Shown: positions 1 to 10,364 of the stretch, in pieces
How positions within the stretch are numbered: the first letter of the stretch is position 1
Layout of the letters: each line of letters opens with the position of its first letter
DNA from: Leptospira chreensis
GTDB taxonomy: Bacteria; Spirochaetota; Leptospiria; Leptospirales; Leptospiraceae
NCBI RefSeq assembly: GCF_016919165.1
Contig: NZ_JAFFPS010000016.1
Span: 1 to 48,098 of the forward strand
DNA length: 48,098 nt
Direction: 5' to 3'
Notes under the pieces: model-generated
The model's input: only the letters and a program-made list of their open reading frames with translations
Database searches by the model: none
Told to the model about the DNA's origin: nothing
Translations under genes and position numbers: made by a program

Positions 1-222
1 GGAATCGGTATTGGTAGAATTGGTGGATCAGTGGCTGAAAGCATTAGCCGTCAACCAGAAGCAGCTGGAAAGATCCAACTCGTTCTTTACGTAGCAGCAG
101 GTATGATTGAAGGGGCAGCACTTTTCGCAGTGGTTATCGCTCTTCTTATCGCGCTTAAACTCAATGGCTCAATTGATAAAACAATTGGTGCTGGTGCCAC
201 TAAAGTAGAACAAGGACAATAG
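1..222 (+). CDS. atpE: ATP synthase F0 subunit c (5' truncated)
   Basis: The reading frame is open from the left edge, so the start lies outside the window. The visible part begins in the glycine-rich first membrane helix (GIGIGRIGG), continues through the polar loop RQPEA that contacts the F1 stalk, and has a second helix with the ion-binding glutamate in MIEGAAL. Subunit c forms the rotating membrane ring of the F-type ATP synthase. The C-terminus carries a short polar tail (about 20 residues after the second helix) longer than in many homologues. It is the first visible gene of the operon, and atpF begins 2 bp after its stop. A frame opening with GTG at base 31 is only an internal codon. 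The identification is firm. Whether the ring carries H+ or Na+ cannot be settled from this fragment. Confidence 0.93.
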   Translation, partial: GIGIGRIGGSVAESISRQPEAAGKIQLVLYVAAGMIEGAALFAVVIALLIALKLNGSIDKTIGAGATKVEQGQ

Positions 223-224
223 TC

Positions 225-749
225 TTGGTTATCCTCGCGGCTTCCGGCTTCAATTTGCTGAAAGTCAATCCGGGTCTGGTCATCTGGACCCTGGTCACTT
301 TCGGAGTTGTTGTCCTCGTTCTTAAAAAATTTGCATGGGACAAGATCCTTCATGCTCTCGAAGAACGTGCTTCCGGCATCCAAGGCGATATCAACAAAGC
401 AGAAACTCTTCGCGTTGAAGCAGAAAAGTCTTTAAAAGAATATAAAGACCAACTCTTCAAAGCGACAGAAGAAGCACACAAAATTGTAGATGAAGCTAAG
501 AAAGATGCAGTTGCTCTCCGCACTCGATTGACGGAAGAAGCACACAACGAAGTAAAAGGCATTAAAGACAGTGCAATTCGCGAAATCGAACTAGCGAAAG
601 GCAGAGCTTTATCTGAAATGCAAAACCAAATTGTGGAAATGTCCGTTCTCATCGCGAGTGAGATCTTGGAAAAACAATTAAAGAAGGAAGACTATGCTTC
701 CTTTGTCGAAAAAGAGATCGCAAAACTCGATAAACTTAAAATCAAATGA
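225..749 (+). CDS. atpF: ATP synthase F0 subunit b
   Basis: This 174-residue protein has one N-terminal membrane segment (about residues 13-33, LVIWTLVTFGVVVLVL) followed by a long charged, Ala/Glu/Lys-rich coiled coil. That is the classic layout of the peripheral stalk subunit b, which anchors F1 through subunit delta. The start is a TTG 2 bp after the atpE stop, with an AAGGA-like stretch at the end of atpE as ribosome-binding site. The stop overlaps the atpH start by 4 bp (ATGA), which implies translational coupling. No b' paralogue is seen beside it, so the stalk is probably a b homodimer. Length and position match the standard atpBEFHAGDC order. Confidence 0.95.
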   Translation: MVILAASGFNLLKVNPGLVIWTLVTFGVVVLVLKKFAWDKILHALEERASGIQGDINKAETLRVEAEKSLKEYKDQLFKATEEAHKIVDEAKKDAVALRTRLTEEAHNEVKGIKDSAIREIELAKGRALSEMQNQIVEMSVLIASEILEKQLKKEDYASFVEKEIAKLDKLKIK

Positions 750-1309
750 GTCTGAACCAAATTTCAAAGGTTTACGCAACGGCACTTTTGGAGTTAGCTC
801 AGGAAGCTAACTCGCTTGAGTCAACGGAAGAGGAACTTTCAACCCTGGTTGATATTTTCTTTTCCGATGATTCAATCCGCCATTATTTCCTTTCTCCGTT
901 AGTTGATCCTTCTGAGAAAGAACGAACTGCTGAAAAGTCAGTTCAAGGGAAGGCATCAGAAATCGTTGCCAACTTCATTACACTTGTGGTTCGTAAGAAT
1001 CGATTTCTATTCCTCAAGGATATTTTGGAAGATTTTAGAACAGGAGTGGACCGACTTAAAAATCGTAGTTCTCTTCGCATTGTTTCCAAAGATTCTCTTG
1101 GCAAAGAAGCCGTAGATCGAATCACCAAGTCTATCTCTTCCAAGTTCGGACGCGAAGTTCGCGTATCAGAACAAACGGATCCAACCCTTATTGGTGGATT
1201 CAAAATCTATATAGACGACTTTTTAATCGATGCCTCGATCCGTGCAAAACTTGCCGGAATTGAAGAGGCTCTCCTCCAAAAGAAAATCCCAGTCGGAGCA
1301 TTTGAATGA
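746..1309 (+). CDS. atpH: ATP synthase F1 subunit delta
   Basis: This 187-residue protein joins the top of the F1 catalytic head to the peripheral stalk. The N-terminal helical bundle starts with [12 protein letters not shown], the typical opening of the delta/OSCP family. The C-terminal part has the conserved end motif region around [19 protein letters not shown], where delta proteins contact subunit b. It overlaps atpF by 4 bp at the start and atpA by 4 bp at the end, so the three cistrons are tightly coupled. Its length is usual for the family (about 175-190 residues). Sequence conservation in this family is low, so the operon position supports the call. Confidence 0.94.
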   Translation: MSLNQISKVYATALLELAQEANSLESTEEELSTLVDIFFSDDSIRHYFLSPLVDPSEKERTAEKSVQGKASEIVANFITLVVRKNRFLFLKDILEDFRTGVDRLKNRSSLRIVSKDSLGKEAVDRITKSISSKFGREVRVSEQTDPTLIGGFKIYIDDFLIDASIRAKLAGIEEALLQKKIPVGAFE

Positions 1310-2820
1310 AAATTAAAACAGACGAAGTAACGTCGGTACTAAAACAAGAAATTAAAAACTTCAAAAAAGACCTTCAAGTTGAAGAAGTTGGAACGGTTCT
1401 CGAAGTAGGGGACGGGATTGCGAGAGTTTACGGACTCACTAACGTAATGTCAGGAGAGCTTGTCGAATTCCAAAACGGAGTTCGTGGGCAAGCCTTCAAC
1501 TTAGAAGAAAACTCCGTAGGGGTTGTAATCTTTGGTGATTATATTAAAATTGAAGAAGGTTTTTCCGTTAAACGTGTTGGAAAAATCTTCGAAGTTCCGG
1601 TCGGACCGGAACTCCTTGGCCGAGTGCTGAACCCTCTTGGGGAAGTGATCGACGGTAAAGGACCACTGAACGCAAAAAAAACAAGACCTGTGGAGTCACC
1701 AGCTCCAGGGATTGCGATGAGAAAGTCCGTTCATGAGCCAATGCAAACAGGAATCAAAGCAATCGATGCAATGATCCCAATTGGTCGTGGACAACGAGAA
1801 CTTATCATTGGTGACCGCGGAACGGGAAAAACTTCCATCGCGATCGATACCATCATCAACCAAAAAGGAAAAGGTGTGATCTGCGTTTATGTAGCGATTG
1901 GACAAAAAGCATCTACTGTTGCTTCCACCATCGAAATGTTACGTGAAAAAGGTGCTCTTGAGTATACCATCATCGTATCGGCAAACGCATCAGAACCTGC
2001 TCCTATGTTATTCATTGCTCCATACTCTGGTGCAACTATGGCTGAATACTTTATGTATGAAGAAGGAAAAGCTACACTTGTTGTGTATGATGACCTTTCT
2101 AAACAAGCCGTAGCATACCGACAAATGTGCCTTTTACTTCGCCGCCCACCAGGTCGTGAAGCTTATCCTGGGGACGTATTCTATCTTCACTCTCGCCTTC
2201 TCGAAAGAGCAGCGAAACTCGATGACAAATTTGGTGGTGGATCTATGACAGCACTTCCTATCATTGAAACACAAGAAGGGGAAGTATCTGCATACATTCC
2301 TACAAACGTAATCTCCATCACTGATGGTCAGATTTACCTTCAGTCCAACCTCTTTGCATCGGGCCTTCGCCCTGCGGTGGATGTGGGAATTTCTGTATCA
2401 AGGGTAGGATCGGCAGCGCAAATCAAAGCGATGAAAAAAGTAGCAGGAACTTTGAAGTCTGATTTGGCTCAGTTCCGTGACTTGGAAGCGTTTGCGCAGT
2501 TAGGAACAGAACTCGATCCAGTAACGCAAGCTCAGCTTGATCGTGGTTACCGAGTTCTAGAAATTCTGAAACAACCAAACAATTCACCGACTCCAGTAGA
2601 AGAACAAGTAATCTCTATTTTTGCGGTTTCTAAAGGTTTTATGGATGTGGTTCCTACAGCAAAGGTTCGTGAATTCGAAACTTTCCTACTCAGAACTATG
2701 AGAGAACAACACCCAGAAATTTTAGAAGAAATCAGAACTGCGAAAGAAGTAAAACAAGAAGCAGCTCTGCAAAAAACAATCAAATCGATTGTAGAACATT
2801 TTCTAGCAAAGAATAACTAA
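1306..2820 (+). CDS. atpA: ATP synthase F1 subunit alpha
   Basis: This 504-residue protein is the regulatory, non-catalytic nucleotide-binding subunit of F1. The N-terminal beta-barrel (to about residue 95) is followed by the P-loop GDRGTGKTS at residues 169-177 and the RecA-like core. The C-terminal helical domain begins near residue 385. The ATP synthase alpha/beta signature is visible around [14 protein letters not shown], which contains the conserved arginine that reaches the catalytic site of beta. The ATG start overlaps the atpH stop. Its length matches bacterial alpha subunits (about 500-515), and nothing is missing or truncated. Confidence 0.98.
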   Translation: MKIKTDEVTSVLKQEIKNFKKDLQVEEVGTVLEVGDGIARVYGLTNVMSGELVEFQNGVRGQAFNLEENSVGVVIFGDYIKIEEGFSVKRVGKIFEVPVGPELLGRVLNPLGEVIDGKGPLNAKKTRPVESPAPGIAMRKSVHEPMQTGIKAIDAMIPIGRGQRELIIGDRGTGKTSIAIDTIINQKGKGVICVYVAIGQKASTVASTIEMLREKGALEYTIIVSANASEPAPMLFIAPYSGATMAEYFMYEEGKATLVVYDDLSKQAVAYRQMCLLLRRPPGREAYPGDVFYLHSRLLERAAKLDDKFGGGSMTALPIIETQEGEVSAYIPTNVISITDGQIYLQSNLFASGLRPAVDVGISVSRVGSAAQIKAMKKVAGTLKSDLAQFRDLEAFAQLGTELDPVTQAQLDRGYRVLEILKQPNNSPTPVEEQVISIFAVSKGFMDVVPTAKVREFETFLLRTMREQHPEILEEIRTAKEVKQEAALQKTIKSIVEHFLAKNN

Positions 2821-2831
2821 GGGGAAAGATC

Positions 2832-3701
2832 TTGGCGACACCGCGTGAGATAAAAAAGAGGATTAACTCGGTTAAAAACACGAGAAAAATCACTCGAACC
2901 ATGGAGATGGTCTCCACGGCAAAGGCAAAAAAAGCGACTAACAAAGTTAATGCGGCAAAACCATATGCTGACTTGACTCGTCAGTTAGTTTCTTCTTTGT
3001 CTAGCCTTGCTTCGATCATCCATAGCCCTTACTTAAGGAAGCCGGACAAAATCCGAAAAGTTGCTATCCTTGCAATTGCCGCCAATCGTGGATTATGTGG
3101 TGGTTTTAACTCCAACCTTCTTCGTATGGTAAAAAACCGTATCGAAGAGTTGAAGTCCAAAGGTGTGGAAGTTGAAGTCCATGCTGCAGGAAAAAAAGCG
3201 ATCGCCTTCTTTAAATTTGCGAAGATCGAATTGGTAACATCACAAACCAATATCGATGATAAAGCGGGAAGTAAAGAAGCGAACGAACTTGCTTCTTATT
3301 TTATGGAACGTTTCGCAAATGAATCGGTGGATTCTGTTGAAATTATTTCCACTCATTACTATTCGGCAGCCAACCAAAAACCTGAGATCACAACTGTTCT
3401 TCCTTTGAAAATGGAAGAAACTGGATCAAAAGGTTCTTCGGGGCCAGATGTATTGTATGAGCCAGATCCAAAAACAATTTTGGAAAACCTTCTTCCTATG
3501 GTGATCAAAACAACTTTTGTTAAGATCATTTTGGAGTCGGTAGCATCCGAACACATTGCACGAAGAGTGGCCATGAAGGCGGCAACAGATGCTGCAGGTG
3601 AGATGATCAAACTTCTTACTCGCGGTTACAACCGTGTTCGTCAGGCAAAAATCACGCAGGAAATTTCAGAAATCGTAGGGGGAGCGGAAGCCATCTCCTA
3701 A
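2832..3701 (+). CDS. atpG: ATP synthase F1 subunit gamma
   Basis: This 289-residue central shaft subunit has the N-terminal helix beginning [20 protein letters not shown] and the family motif at the C-terminal helix ([12 protein letters not shown] and the following [17 protein letters not shown]). Together these form the coiled coil inserted into the alpha/beta hexamer. The central Rossmann-like domain includes [13 protein letters not shown]. The start is TTG, 11 bp after the atpA stop and preceded by a GGGGA ribosome-binding sequence. Some gammas carry regulatory insertions; none is evident here. Placement between atpA and atpD is standard. Confidence 0.97.
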   Translation: MATPREIKKRINSVKNTRKITRTMEMVSTAKAKKATNKVNAAKPYADLTRQLVSSLSSLASIIHSPYLRKPDKIRKVAILAIAANRGLCGGFNSNLLRMVKNRIEELKSKGVEVEVHAAGKKAIAFFKFAKIELVTSQTNIDDKAGSKEANELASYFMERFANESVDSVEIISTHYYSAANQKPEITTVLPLKMEETGSKGSSGPDVLYEPDPKTILENLLPMVIKTTFVKIILESVASEHIARRVAMKAATDAAGEMIKLLTRGYNRVRQAKITQEISEIVGGAEAIS

Positions 3702-5129
<1,428 letters not shown>

Positions 5130-5134
5130 TCAGG

Positions 5135-5515
5135 ATGAGTAAAGAACTGACTTTAACGGTCATCTCTCCTGACAAAATCCTTTACCAAGGCAAGGCAGAG
5201 TCTGTGATTCTGCCGGGTTCTGTGGGTTATTTTGGGATTTTACCGGGACACGCCACTCTGGTGTCCCAGTTGGACTTTGGGCTCATCAAATTGCACACAG
5301 CCGGAAAAGAGTTCCGGATCGCCATTGATGGGGGATTCTGTGAAGTGAGAAATGACCAAATCCGAGTCCTTACCGAAGGTGGGGATTCTGAGGATGATTT
5401 GTCCCATGACCACGCTGTGGAACTCCTGGAAGAAGCGGAAGCCCTTCCGTCCTCTAAAGACAAAGAAATTCTTCTAAAGAAAGCAAAAGTTCGCATTTTA
5501 CTGCACGAACGTTAA
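5135..5515 (+). CDS. atpC: ATP synthase F1 subunit epsilon
   Basis: This 126-residue subunit has the N-terminal beta-sandwich typical of epsilon (LTVISPDKILYQGKAESV and PGSVGYFGILPGHATLVS) and a short C-terminal helical hairpin (residues about 88-126). It binds gamma at the foot of the central stalk, and its C-terminal helices can inhibit ATP hydrolysis. It is the last gene of the ATP synthase operon. A T-rich run and a C6 run follow the stop, and the next gene starts 47 bp downstream, so read-through into the SLBB gene is possible. Confidence 0.94.
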   Translation: MSKELTLTVISPDKILYQGKAESVILPGSVGYFGILPGHATLVSQLDFGLIKLHTAGKEFRIAIDGGFCEVRNDQIRVLTEGGDSEDDLSHDHAVELLEEAEALPSSKDKEILLKKAKVRILLHER

Positions 5516-5521
5516 TTTTTT

Positions 5522-5556
5522 TCCCCCCTTCTTGCCGAAAATATACCAGAGGGGGA
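5522..5556 (+). promoter_or_regulatory. Possible hairpin covering the ribosome-binding site of the SLBB gene
   Basis: TCCCCC at 5522-5527 is complementary to GGGGGA at 5551-5556, with a 23-base loop. The 3' arm is the purine-rich ribosome-binding site of the TTG start at 5563. Pairing would hide it. The loop is long, so the structure is only moderately likely. It could also serve as a weak end signal of the atp operon, but the T run lies before the hairpin, not after it. Confidence 0.3.
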
Positions 5557-5562
5557 TTTCCT

Positions 5563-5859
5563 TTGGCTGTAGATTGGATTCGACGTTTTGTATTGGTATC
5601 GATACTATTCACCGGATTCTATTACTTAAAGGAAAACCCTGATTTGCGAAAAAGAATCTATTCTGAAGAACCGATTCGTGTTAAAATTGAGGGACCCGTA
5701 TTGAATCCCGGGTTTTATTCATTGGATGCGGGTTCGAGCGGAAAAGATTTGATTGAGATGGCGGGTGGATACGTACCCGGAGCGCAAATCAAAACGGAGG
5801 ACAGTATCTTGGAACAGCCGTTAGAGGATGGCGAGATACTAAATTTGGGAAAACGGTAA
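5563..5859 (+). CDS. Membrane-anchored SLBB-domain protein
   Basis: This 98-residue protein starts at TTG with a strong purine-rich ribosome-binding site (GAGGGGGA) 7 bp upstream. Residues 5-22 form one hydrophobic segment (FVLVSILFTGFYYL), probably an uncleaved anchor. The rest is a single SLBB/beta-grasp unit: RVKIEGPVLNPGFYSLDAG followed by SGKDLIEMAGGY and a closing GEILNLGK. In known families, SLBB domains occur in polysaccharide export proteins and in ComEA, where they bind a soluble ligand or line a periplasmic channel. Here the domain stands alone and should face the periplasm. It is 9 bp upstream of the large acidic gene, so the two are probably cotranscribed. The exact ligand is unknown. 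Confidence 0.75.
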   Translation: MAVDWIRRFVLVSILFTGFYYLKENPDLRKRIYSEEPIRVKIEGPVLNPGFYSLDAGSSGKDLIEMAGGYVPGAQIKTEDSILEQPLEDGEILNLGKR

Positions 5860-5868
5860 CCGAGGCGA

Positions 5869-8109
5869 ATGGCGGATCAAGAACAGAATAAAAACGAAGA
5901 TCTAGAAAACATCGAACCTGTACTCGATGAAGACTCGTTTTCTTTGGATTTGGATGATTTTGATATGGGCGATGATGATTTGGATGTCTCGCCAGGGATT
6001 GAAGCTCCAAACCTAGACGATATTTCCGCCTTTGACGATGAAGACGATTCCATTTCGGATATGGTCGCATCTTCCGATTCCTATGATGATTTATTAGATA
6101 TAGATTTAGATTCTGACCTTAATTTACTTGGGGAAGAAGATCCCATTTTACATGATGAAGACATTCACGCCGATTTTTCTGATTACGAAGAAGAATCGGA
6201 AAAAGAACAAAGTAGCTCTCATAACCCCACCAAACAATCATATAACGACGATATCAATGATGATGATCTTGAACTAGAGTTTGATGATGATTTGATTGAT
6301 CTTGATAAAGAAATCGAATCGATACTCAATGGTGAAGACGGAATTCTTACCTCCAAAAAATCCAAACAAGAATTGGAAGAAGAAGAGGAGGGACCTATCT
6401 CCCTCTCTCTAGAAGAACTAGAAAACATTACCGGTGATTTAGAAGAGGAAGACCATTCTGGCGAACCGGAACGTTCTTCTTCTTCTTTTGAAGAAGAACA
6501 TGCACTGATCGATGAACATTCAGACTTAGATTTGGATTTGGATGATTCTGAAATTGATACCGACCTTTCCTTCGATGAAGAAGGAAAACCTGAATTTGAT
6601 TTAACAGACCTAAACGAAGAAGATTCTTTCCTACCTATAGACGATTTAGGACCCGCAACTGATGAGACAGAGGAAACAGGATTCCAACCACTTGTGGATC
6701 CCGAGGAAGAAGAACTATTTGGAAAAACCAAAGAAGATGAAAATCTCACACTTTCCGATGAAGAACTGGGAAGTATCCTTGGTGCTGGTGGCGAAGCAAG
6801 TTTAGAAGAAACTCTTGGTTCTGAAGAAGAATTTTTAACTTCGGATGATGAATCCGAACTTCCTAGCTTTTCTGATGAAGAGGGCGGATTTGACCTGTTA
6901 GGTGGTGAATTTGAACCGACAGAAGACGAACCTTCCGTTGAAGAAGAGGACGAAGGCCCACTCACTTTATCTTTAGAAGAATTAGAAAATATTTCTGGTG
7001 AAGCAGTCGAAGAAGACTACGAAGAACCAAGCTCTGATATCTTAAGTGAGGAATTGGAAGACGAATCCATCACACTCAGTCCAGACGAACTTGGAAATAT
7101 CATTGCGGGTGATCCGGTTGAAGAATCGGAAGAATCCGATCTAGAAGAAACACACGAATTAGATACAGATATTGGAGATGACTTTGATTTCGCTTTAGGC
7201 GAACCTGAATCGGATTTGGAAGAAGCAGAAAGTTCTGAAGAAGGCCTTGAAGGTCAAATGGAAGGTTTCGAATCTTCTGATGAAGAGGATGAAGGTCCGA
7301 TTGCTCTTTCTATGGAAGAATTAGAATCCATTGCTTCCGAAGCAGAAGAAAGTTCTGAAGAAGAACTTGTGGATAGTTTAGACCGAGCTCCACTCCCTTA
7401 CGAAGAAGAGTTGGCTCCTAAGTCGGATCTACTGGCTGAAGATGAAGAAGACGAATCCATTGCTTTGTCAATGGAGGAATTAGAAAATATTACAGCCTCT
7501 GAAGAAGAAGATATTGAGGAGGAAGACATCACTCTTTCTCCGGAAAGCCTGGATGAAATTTTAGGTGAGGAACTTCCTGGTGAAGGTTTAGACGATATTG
7601 CTGACCTTCCTGAAGAAGAAGAATTTTCTTTATCAGAACCAATCGGTGATGAAGAATCTTCAGAATTCGATTTCACTGCAAACGATGGCGATGATTTAGT
7701 CGAACACGAAGGTGGAATGGATTTCGGAGATTTAACTTCGGATTCCGTTATAGACGATAGTTTTGATTTATCAACTCCAGACCTAACGAAAGATATACGA
7801 AATCCTACACTTGCTGGTGATGATTCCGAAGAATATGAAGTTGATTTGGATGAATATGCAATGGAAGGAAAACTCTCTCCATTGGAAGAACTTCGTAAAT
7901 CAGATGTATCCGCTCCAGAGACAAAATCATCTTCTGCGGAAGCATTTGCCGATGCGGGTGGGGATAACCTATCTACAGGGGATCGAAAGAAAGTTTTAGG
8001 TTACTTAGATAACTTACTTGGAAATCTTCCTGATGATGTGATCCGAGAATTCTCGAAATCCCAATACTTCGAGTTATACAAAAAAATGATGAAAGAATTG
8101 GAGTTATAA
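5869..8109 (+). CDS. Large Asp/Glu-rich protein with seven LS-x-EEL repeats
   Basis: The 746 residues are overwhelmingly Asp, Glu, Ser and Leu and mostly lack the pattern of a folded domain. No signal peptide or membrane segment is seen, so it should be cytoplasmic. A short motif, roughly I-x-L-S-x-E-E-L-x-x-I, recurs seven times, at residues about 175, 292, 363, 400, 476, 530 and 553 (for example GPISLSLEELENI, GPLTLSLEELENI, SIALSMEELENI). The last ~45 residues differ: a compact amphipathic module, KKVLGYLDNLLGNLPDDVI followed by EFSKSQYFELYKKMMKEL. I recall similar C-terminal modules and LSxEEL motifs in other spirochaetal proteins, but no function is known to me. The design suggests a scaffold with several short docking helices. 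The stop is 1 bp before the next GTG start, so both genes are coupled. Confidence 0.8.
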   Translation: MADQEQNKNEDLENIEPVLDEDSFSLDLDDFDMGDDDLDVSPGIEAPNLDDISAFDDEDDSISDMVASSDSYDDLLDIDLDSDLNLLGEEDPILHDEDIHADFSDYEEESEKEQSSSHNPTKQSYNDDINDDDLELEFDDDLIDLDKEIESILNGEDGILTSKKSKQELEEEEEGPISLSLEELENITGDLEEEDHSGEPERSSSSFEEEHALIDEHSDLDLDLDDSEIDTDLSFDEEGKPEFDLTDLNEEDSFLPIDDLGPATDETEETGFQPLVDPEEEELFGKTKEDENLTLSDEELGSILGAGGEASLEETLGSEEEFLTSDDESELPSFSDEEGGFDLLGGEFEPTEDEPSVEEEDEGPLTLSLEELENISGEAVEEDYEEPSSDILSEELEDESITLSPDELGNIIAGDPVEESEESDLEETHELDTDIGDDFDFALGEPESDLEEAESSEEGLEGQMEGFESSDEEDEGPIALSMEELESIASEAEESSEEELVDSLDRAPLPYEEELAPKSDLLAEDEEDESIALSMEELENITASEEEDIEEEDITLSPESLDEILGEELPGEGLDDIADLPEEEEFSLSEPIGDEESSEFDFTANDGDDLVEHEGGMDFGDLTSDSVIDDSFDLSTPDLTKDIRNPTLAGDDSEEYEVDLDEYAMEGKLSPLEELRKSDVSAPETKSSSAEAFADAGGDNLSTGDRKKVLGYLDNLLGNLPDDVIREFSKSQYFELYKKMMKELEL

Positions 8110-8110
8110 A

Positions 8111-10354
8111 GTGGGACTTCTCGATAGAGCCGAAGAAATTAAAAAAACTTCGGGTTCTCAGGCTTCAAAACCTTCCTCCAGTCCCCAAGGGAAACCATCT
8201 TTATTAAAAAAAGCAGAGTCCTTTCGTGAAGAGACGGCTCCGCCAAAAAAAGAATCAGTTCCGGTGGCAGATACCGACTCGGAATGGTTAGACGATAGTT
8301 TTCCTGACAGTTTGGCTACTGAAATCGGGGACCTTCCCAATCCTGATGGGGAAGAGGAATTTGATCTCAGTGACATTCCTGAACTGACAGACGCTGACTT
8401 TGGTGATCTCGCAGAGGAACCTTGGGATGCGGATCCACTCCCCAATCTAGAAAATGATTTGGATGATATCTCTTCTGACTACGAACCTGTTTCTTCTGAA
8501 GATTCGGAACCAGAGTCACCAGCCGAACCTGATTTAGATTTGGATTTTGATTTACCTTCTTTTGATGAGGAACCTTCTCCCGATGTTTCGGGTGAAGAGA
8601 CGAAACCTCAAGAATCAAATCCGGAACCCGTGGCAGAACCTAAACTTCCACCTGCCAGCGAACCAGACTTTGGTGATGATTTAATTGATCGTGATTACCA
8701 TGACGAAACTGAAGAACCAGATACACCTCTTCCAGAAGTCAATATCTTTGATGAGTGGGAAAACGATGCCAAAAGAGAAGCCGCAAAACAGCCGCTAAGA
8801 CCAGCCAAAGATGATCCGGCTCCCATTGGAGAAGATGTACTTTTTGATGATGAATCGGATTTTGGTACAGCACCAATGTCCTACCATTTAGCTTCTAAAA
8901 AACGAATCGAGAATTACCAAGCTATCTTTGAAATCACAAAAGAAATTGCTTCTTCGAAAGAGTTTTCTGATTATTTCGACAACTTAGTTTATAGTTTGAT
9001 TGGCCAAGTGGGATGTAACTCTGTAGTGATTCTCACATCTACCAATCCAAAAAATCCAAAATGGGAAGCCGTTGCGGCCCAAGGAATTCCATCCAAAGAT
9101 TCTTGGTATCTTTCTCCTAATGATGAAATTTATTCTCGTATCTCCGATTCCGAAACCGTTATCTATGCCGGAGAATTTAAATCTTCTCGATTGCCTGATC
9201 GAGAATTCAGATTATTAAATGAAATGGGTTCTGAAATCCTTGTTCCCATTCGTCATGGAGAAAAGTGTTTTGGAGTTTTGTCTCTCGGAAAATTAATCAA
9301 TGGTGAAGAATACATCACTGATGATTTAGAATTTGCTAAAATCGTTGGGGACATTGCGGGTTCTGTTTTTGAAAGAGTATCCGAATTCGAATCGATGACG
9401 GATGACTTAGTACAAGCGAAAGAAGTCATTGAAATCAATGAATCGGTTTTGCGATTTGCTCGTGATTTCGCTCGTGTTCGTAAAATGGACGAAGCGTTTG
9501 ACCTTCTCATTGATAATATCAAAAACAAATTGGGCGTAAAACAATTTTCCTTTTTGGTTTTGGATTCTGAAACTCGCTCCGACTATATTGTGTTTGGTTC
9601 TAATTTCATCTTACCGGAACGAGCGAAAGACTTTAGGCTGAGTAAAGATTCTGATATTGTGGGTATGGTCTCCAATGTTGCGGGAGTGTATCGATTAGAA
9701 AATTTCCGCGAAGATTCAGAACTAAAATCTATTTTTACAAATGATGAACTAGGGATTATGAGTGAATTCACAATCCTACCAATCATCAATTTAAATTGGC
9801 TTGTGGGTATGGTAATTGTTCATTCTACCGGAACGGCATGGACAGATACAACAAGAGATGTGGCGGTTACGCTTCTTGAAACTTCGGCTCCCGTGTTTGC
9901 CAACCTTCTCATCTTACAAGAAAAAGAAGCACTATTTAGAAATCCTTTCAATCCGCTGGAATCTAGAATTTTAACGGAAATTGAAAAAGCATCCCAAATG
10001 AATACGGACTTTACTGTATCTTTATTTAAAATTCAAAATGTATCTCGCATGGTGCACTTAGTGGGAGCAGGAACATTTGCTCGTTATGCGGATGCACTGC
10101 GAAAAACGATGATGGATCATATCGGAGAATTGGATTTTTTTACAAGAGTAGGGCAGGGTAAGTTCGCTATGGTTCTTCATGGAAAAGACAAAGAAGAAAC
10201 CGATGTTGTGATTAAAAAAATCAAATCTTCGTTTGCGAAAAAAGAAGATGCGATCATTGGATCATTCCGGGCCACATATAGAGTATTGAATTTATCATAT
10301 CCGCATGATACCAAGGACAAAAATCAATTTTTGGAAATGGTTGAAGAAGCCTAA
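8111..10354 (+). CDS. GAF-domain protein with degenerate GGDEF-like C-terminus
   Basis: The 747 residues start at GTG, 1 bp after the previous stop. The N-terminus (GLLDRAEEIKKTSG) is a short basic helix, followed by an acidic, low-complexity stretch to about residue 255. Residues about 265-420 look like a GAF domain (IENYQAIFEITKEIASSKEF ... LVPIRHGEKCFGVLSLGKL). A second GAF-like domain spans about 440-600. The final ~135 residues resemble a diguanylate cyclase fold (ILTEIEKASQMNTDFTVSLF, DFFTRVGQGKFAMVL), but the GGDEF active-site loop reads GQGKF at residues 681-685, so cyclase activity is not expected. It may sense a small ligand and signal through protein contacts. It is cytoplasmic. 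The acidic linker matches the composition of the upstream protein, suggesting the pair work together. Confidence 0.8.
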   Translation: MGLLDRAEEIKKTSGSQASKPSSSPQGKPSLLKKAESFREETAPPKKESVPVADTDSEWLDDSFPDSLATEIGDLPNPDGEEEFDLSDIPELTDADFGDLAEEPWDADPLPNLENDLDDISSDYEPVSSEDSEPESPAEPDLDLDFDLPSFDEEPSPDVSGEETKPQESNPEPVAEPKLPPASEPDFGDDLIDRDYHDETEEPDTPLPEVNIFDEWENDAKREAAKQPLRPAKDDPAPIGEDVLFDDESDFGTAPMSYHLASKKRIENYQAIFEITKEIASSKEFSDYFDNLVYSLIGQVGCNSVVILTSTNPKNPKWEAVAAQGIPSKDSWYLSPNDEIYSRISDSETVIYAGEFKSSRLPDREFRLLNEMGSEILVPIRHGEKCFGVLSLGKLINGEEYITDDLEFAKIVGDIAGSVFERVSEFESMTDDLVQAKEVIEINESVLRFARDFARVRKMDEAFDLLIDNIKNKLGVKQFSFLVLDSETRSDYIVFGSNFILPERAKDFRLSKDSDIVGMVSNVAGVYRLENFREDSELKSIFTNDELGIMSEFTILPIINLNWLVGMVIVHSTGTAWTDTTRDVAVTLLETSAPVFANLLILQEKEALFRNPFNPLESRILTEIEKASQMNTDFTVSLFKIQNVSRMVHLVGAGTFARYADALRKTMMDHIGELDFFTRVGQGKFAMVLHGKDKEETDVVIKKIKSSFAKKEDAIIGSFRATYRVLNLSYPHDTKDKNQFLEMVEEA

Positions 10355-10364
10355 GTAAGGATCT

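Noticed and set aside
6219..6965. A 248-residue Ser-rich open frame on the minus strand
   Set aside because: It is the antisense of the Asp/Glu-rich gene. GAA/GAT-rich codons read backwards in another frame give Ser codons and few stops. It has no ribosome-binding site and no domain.
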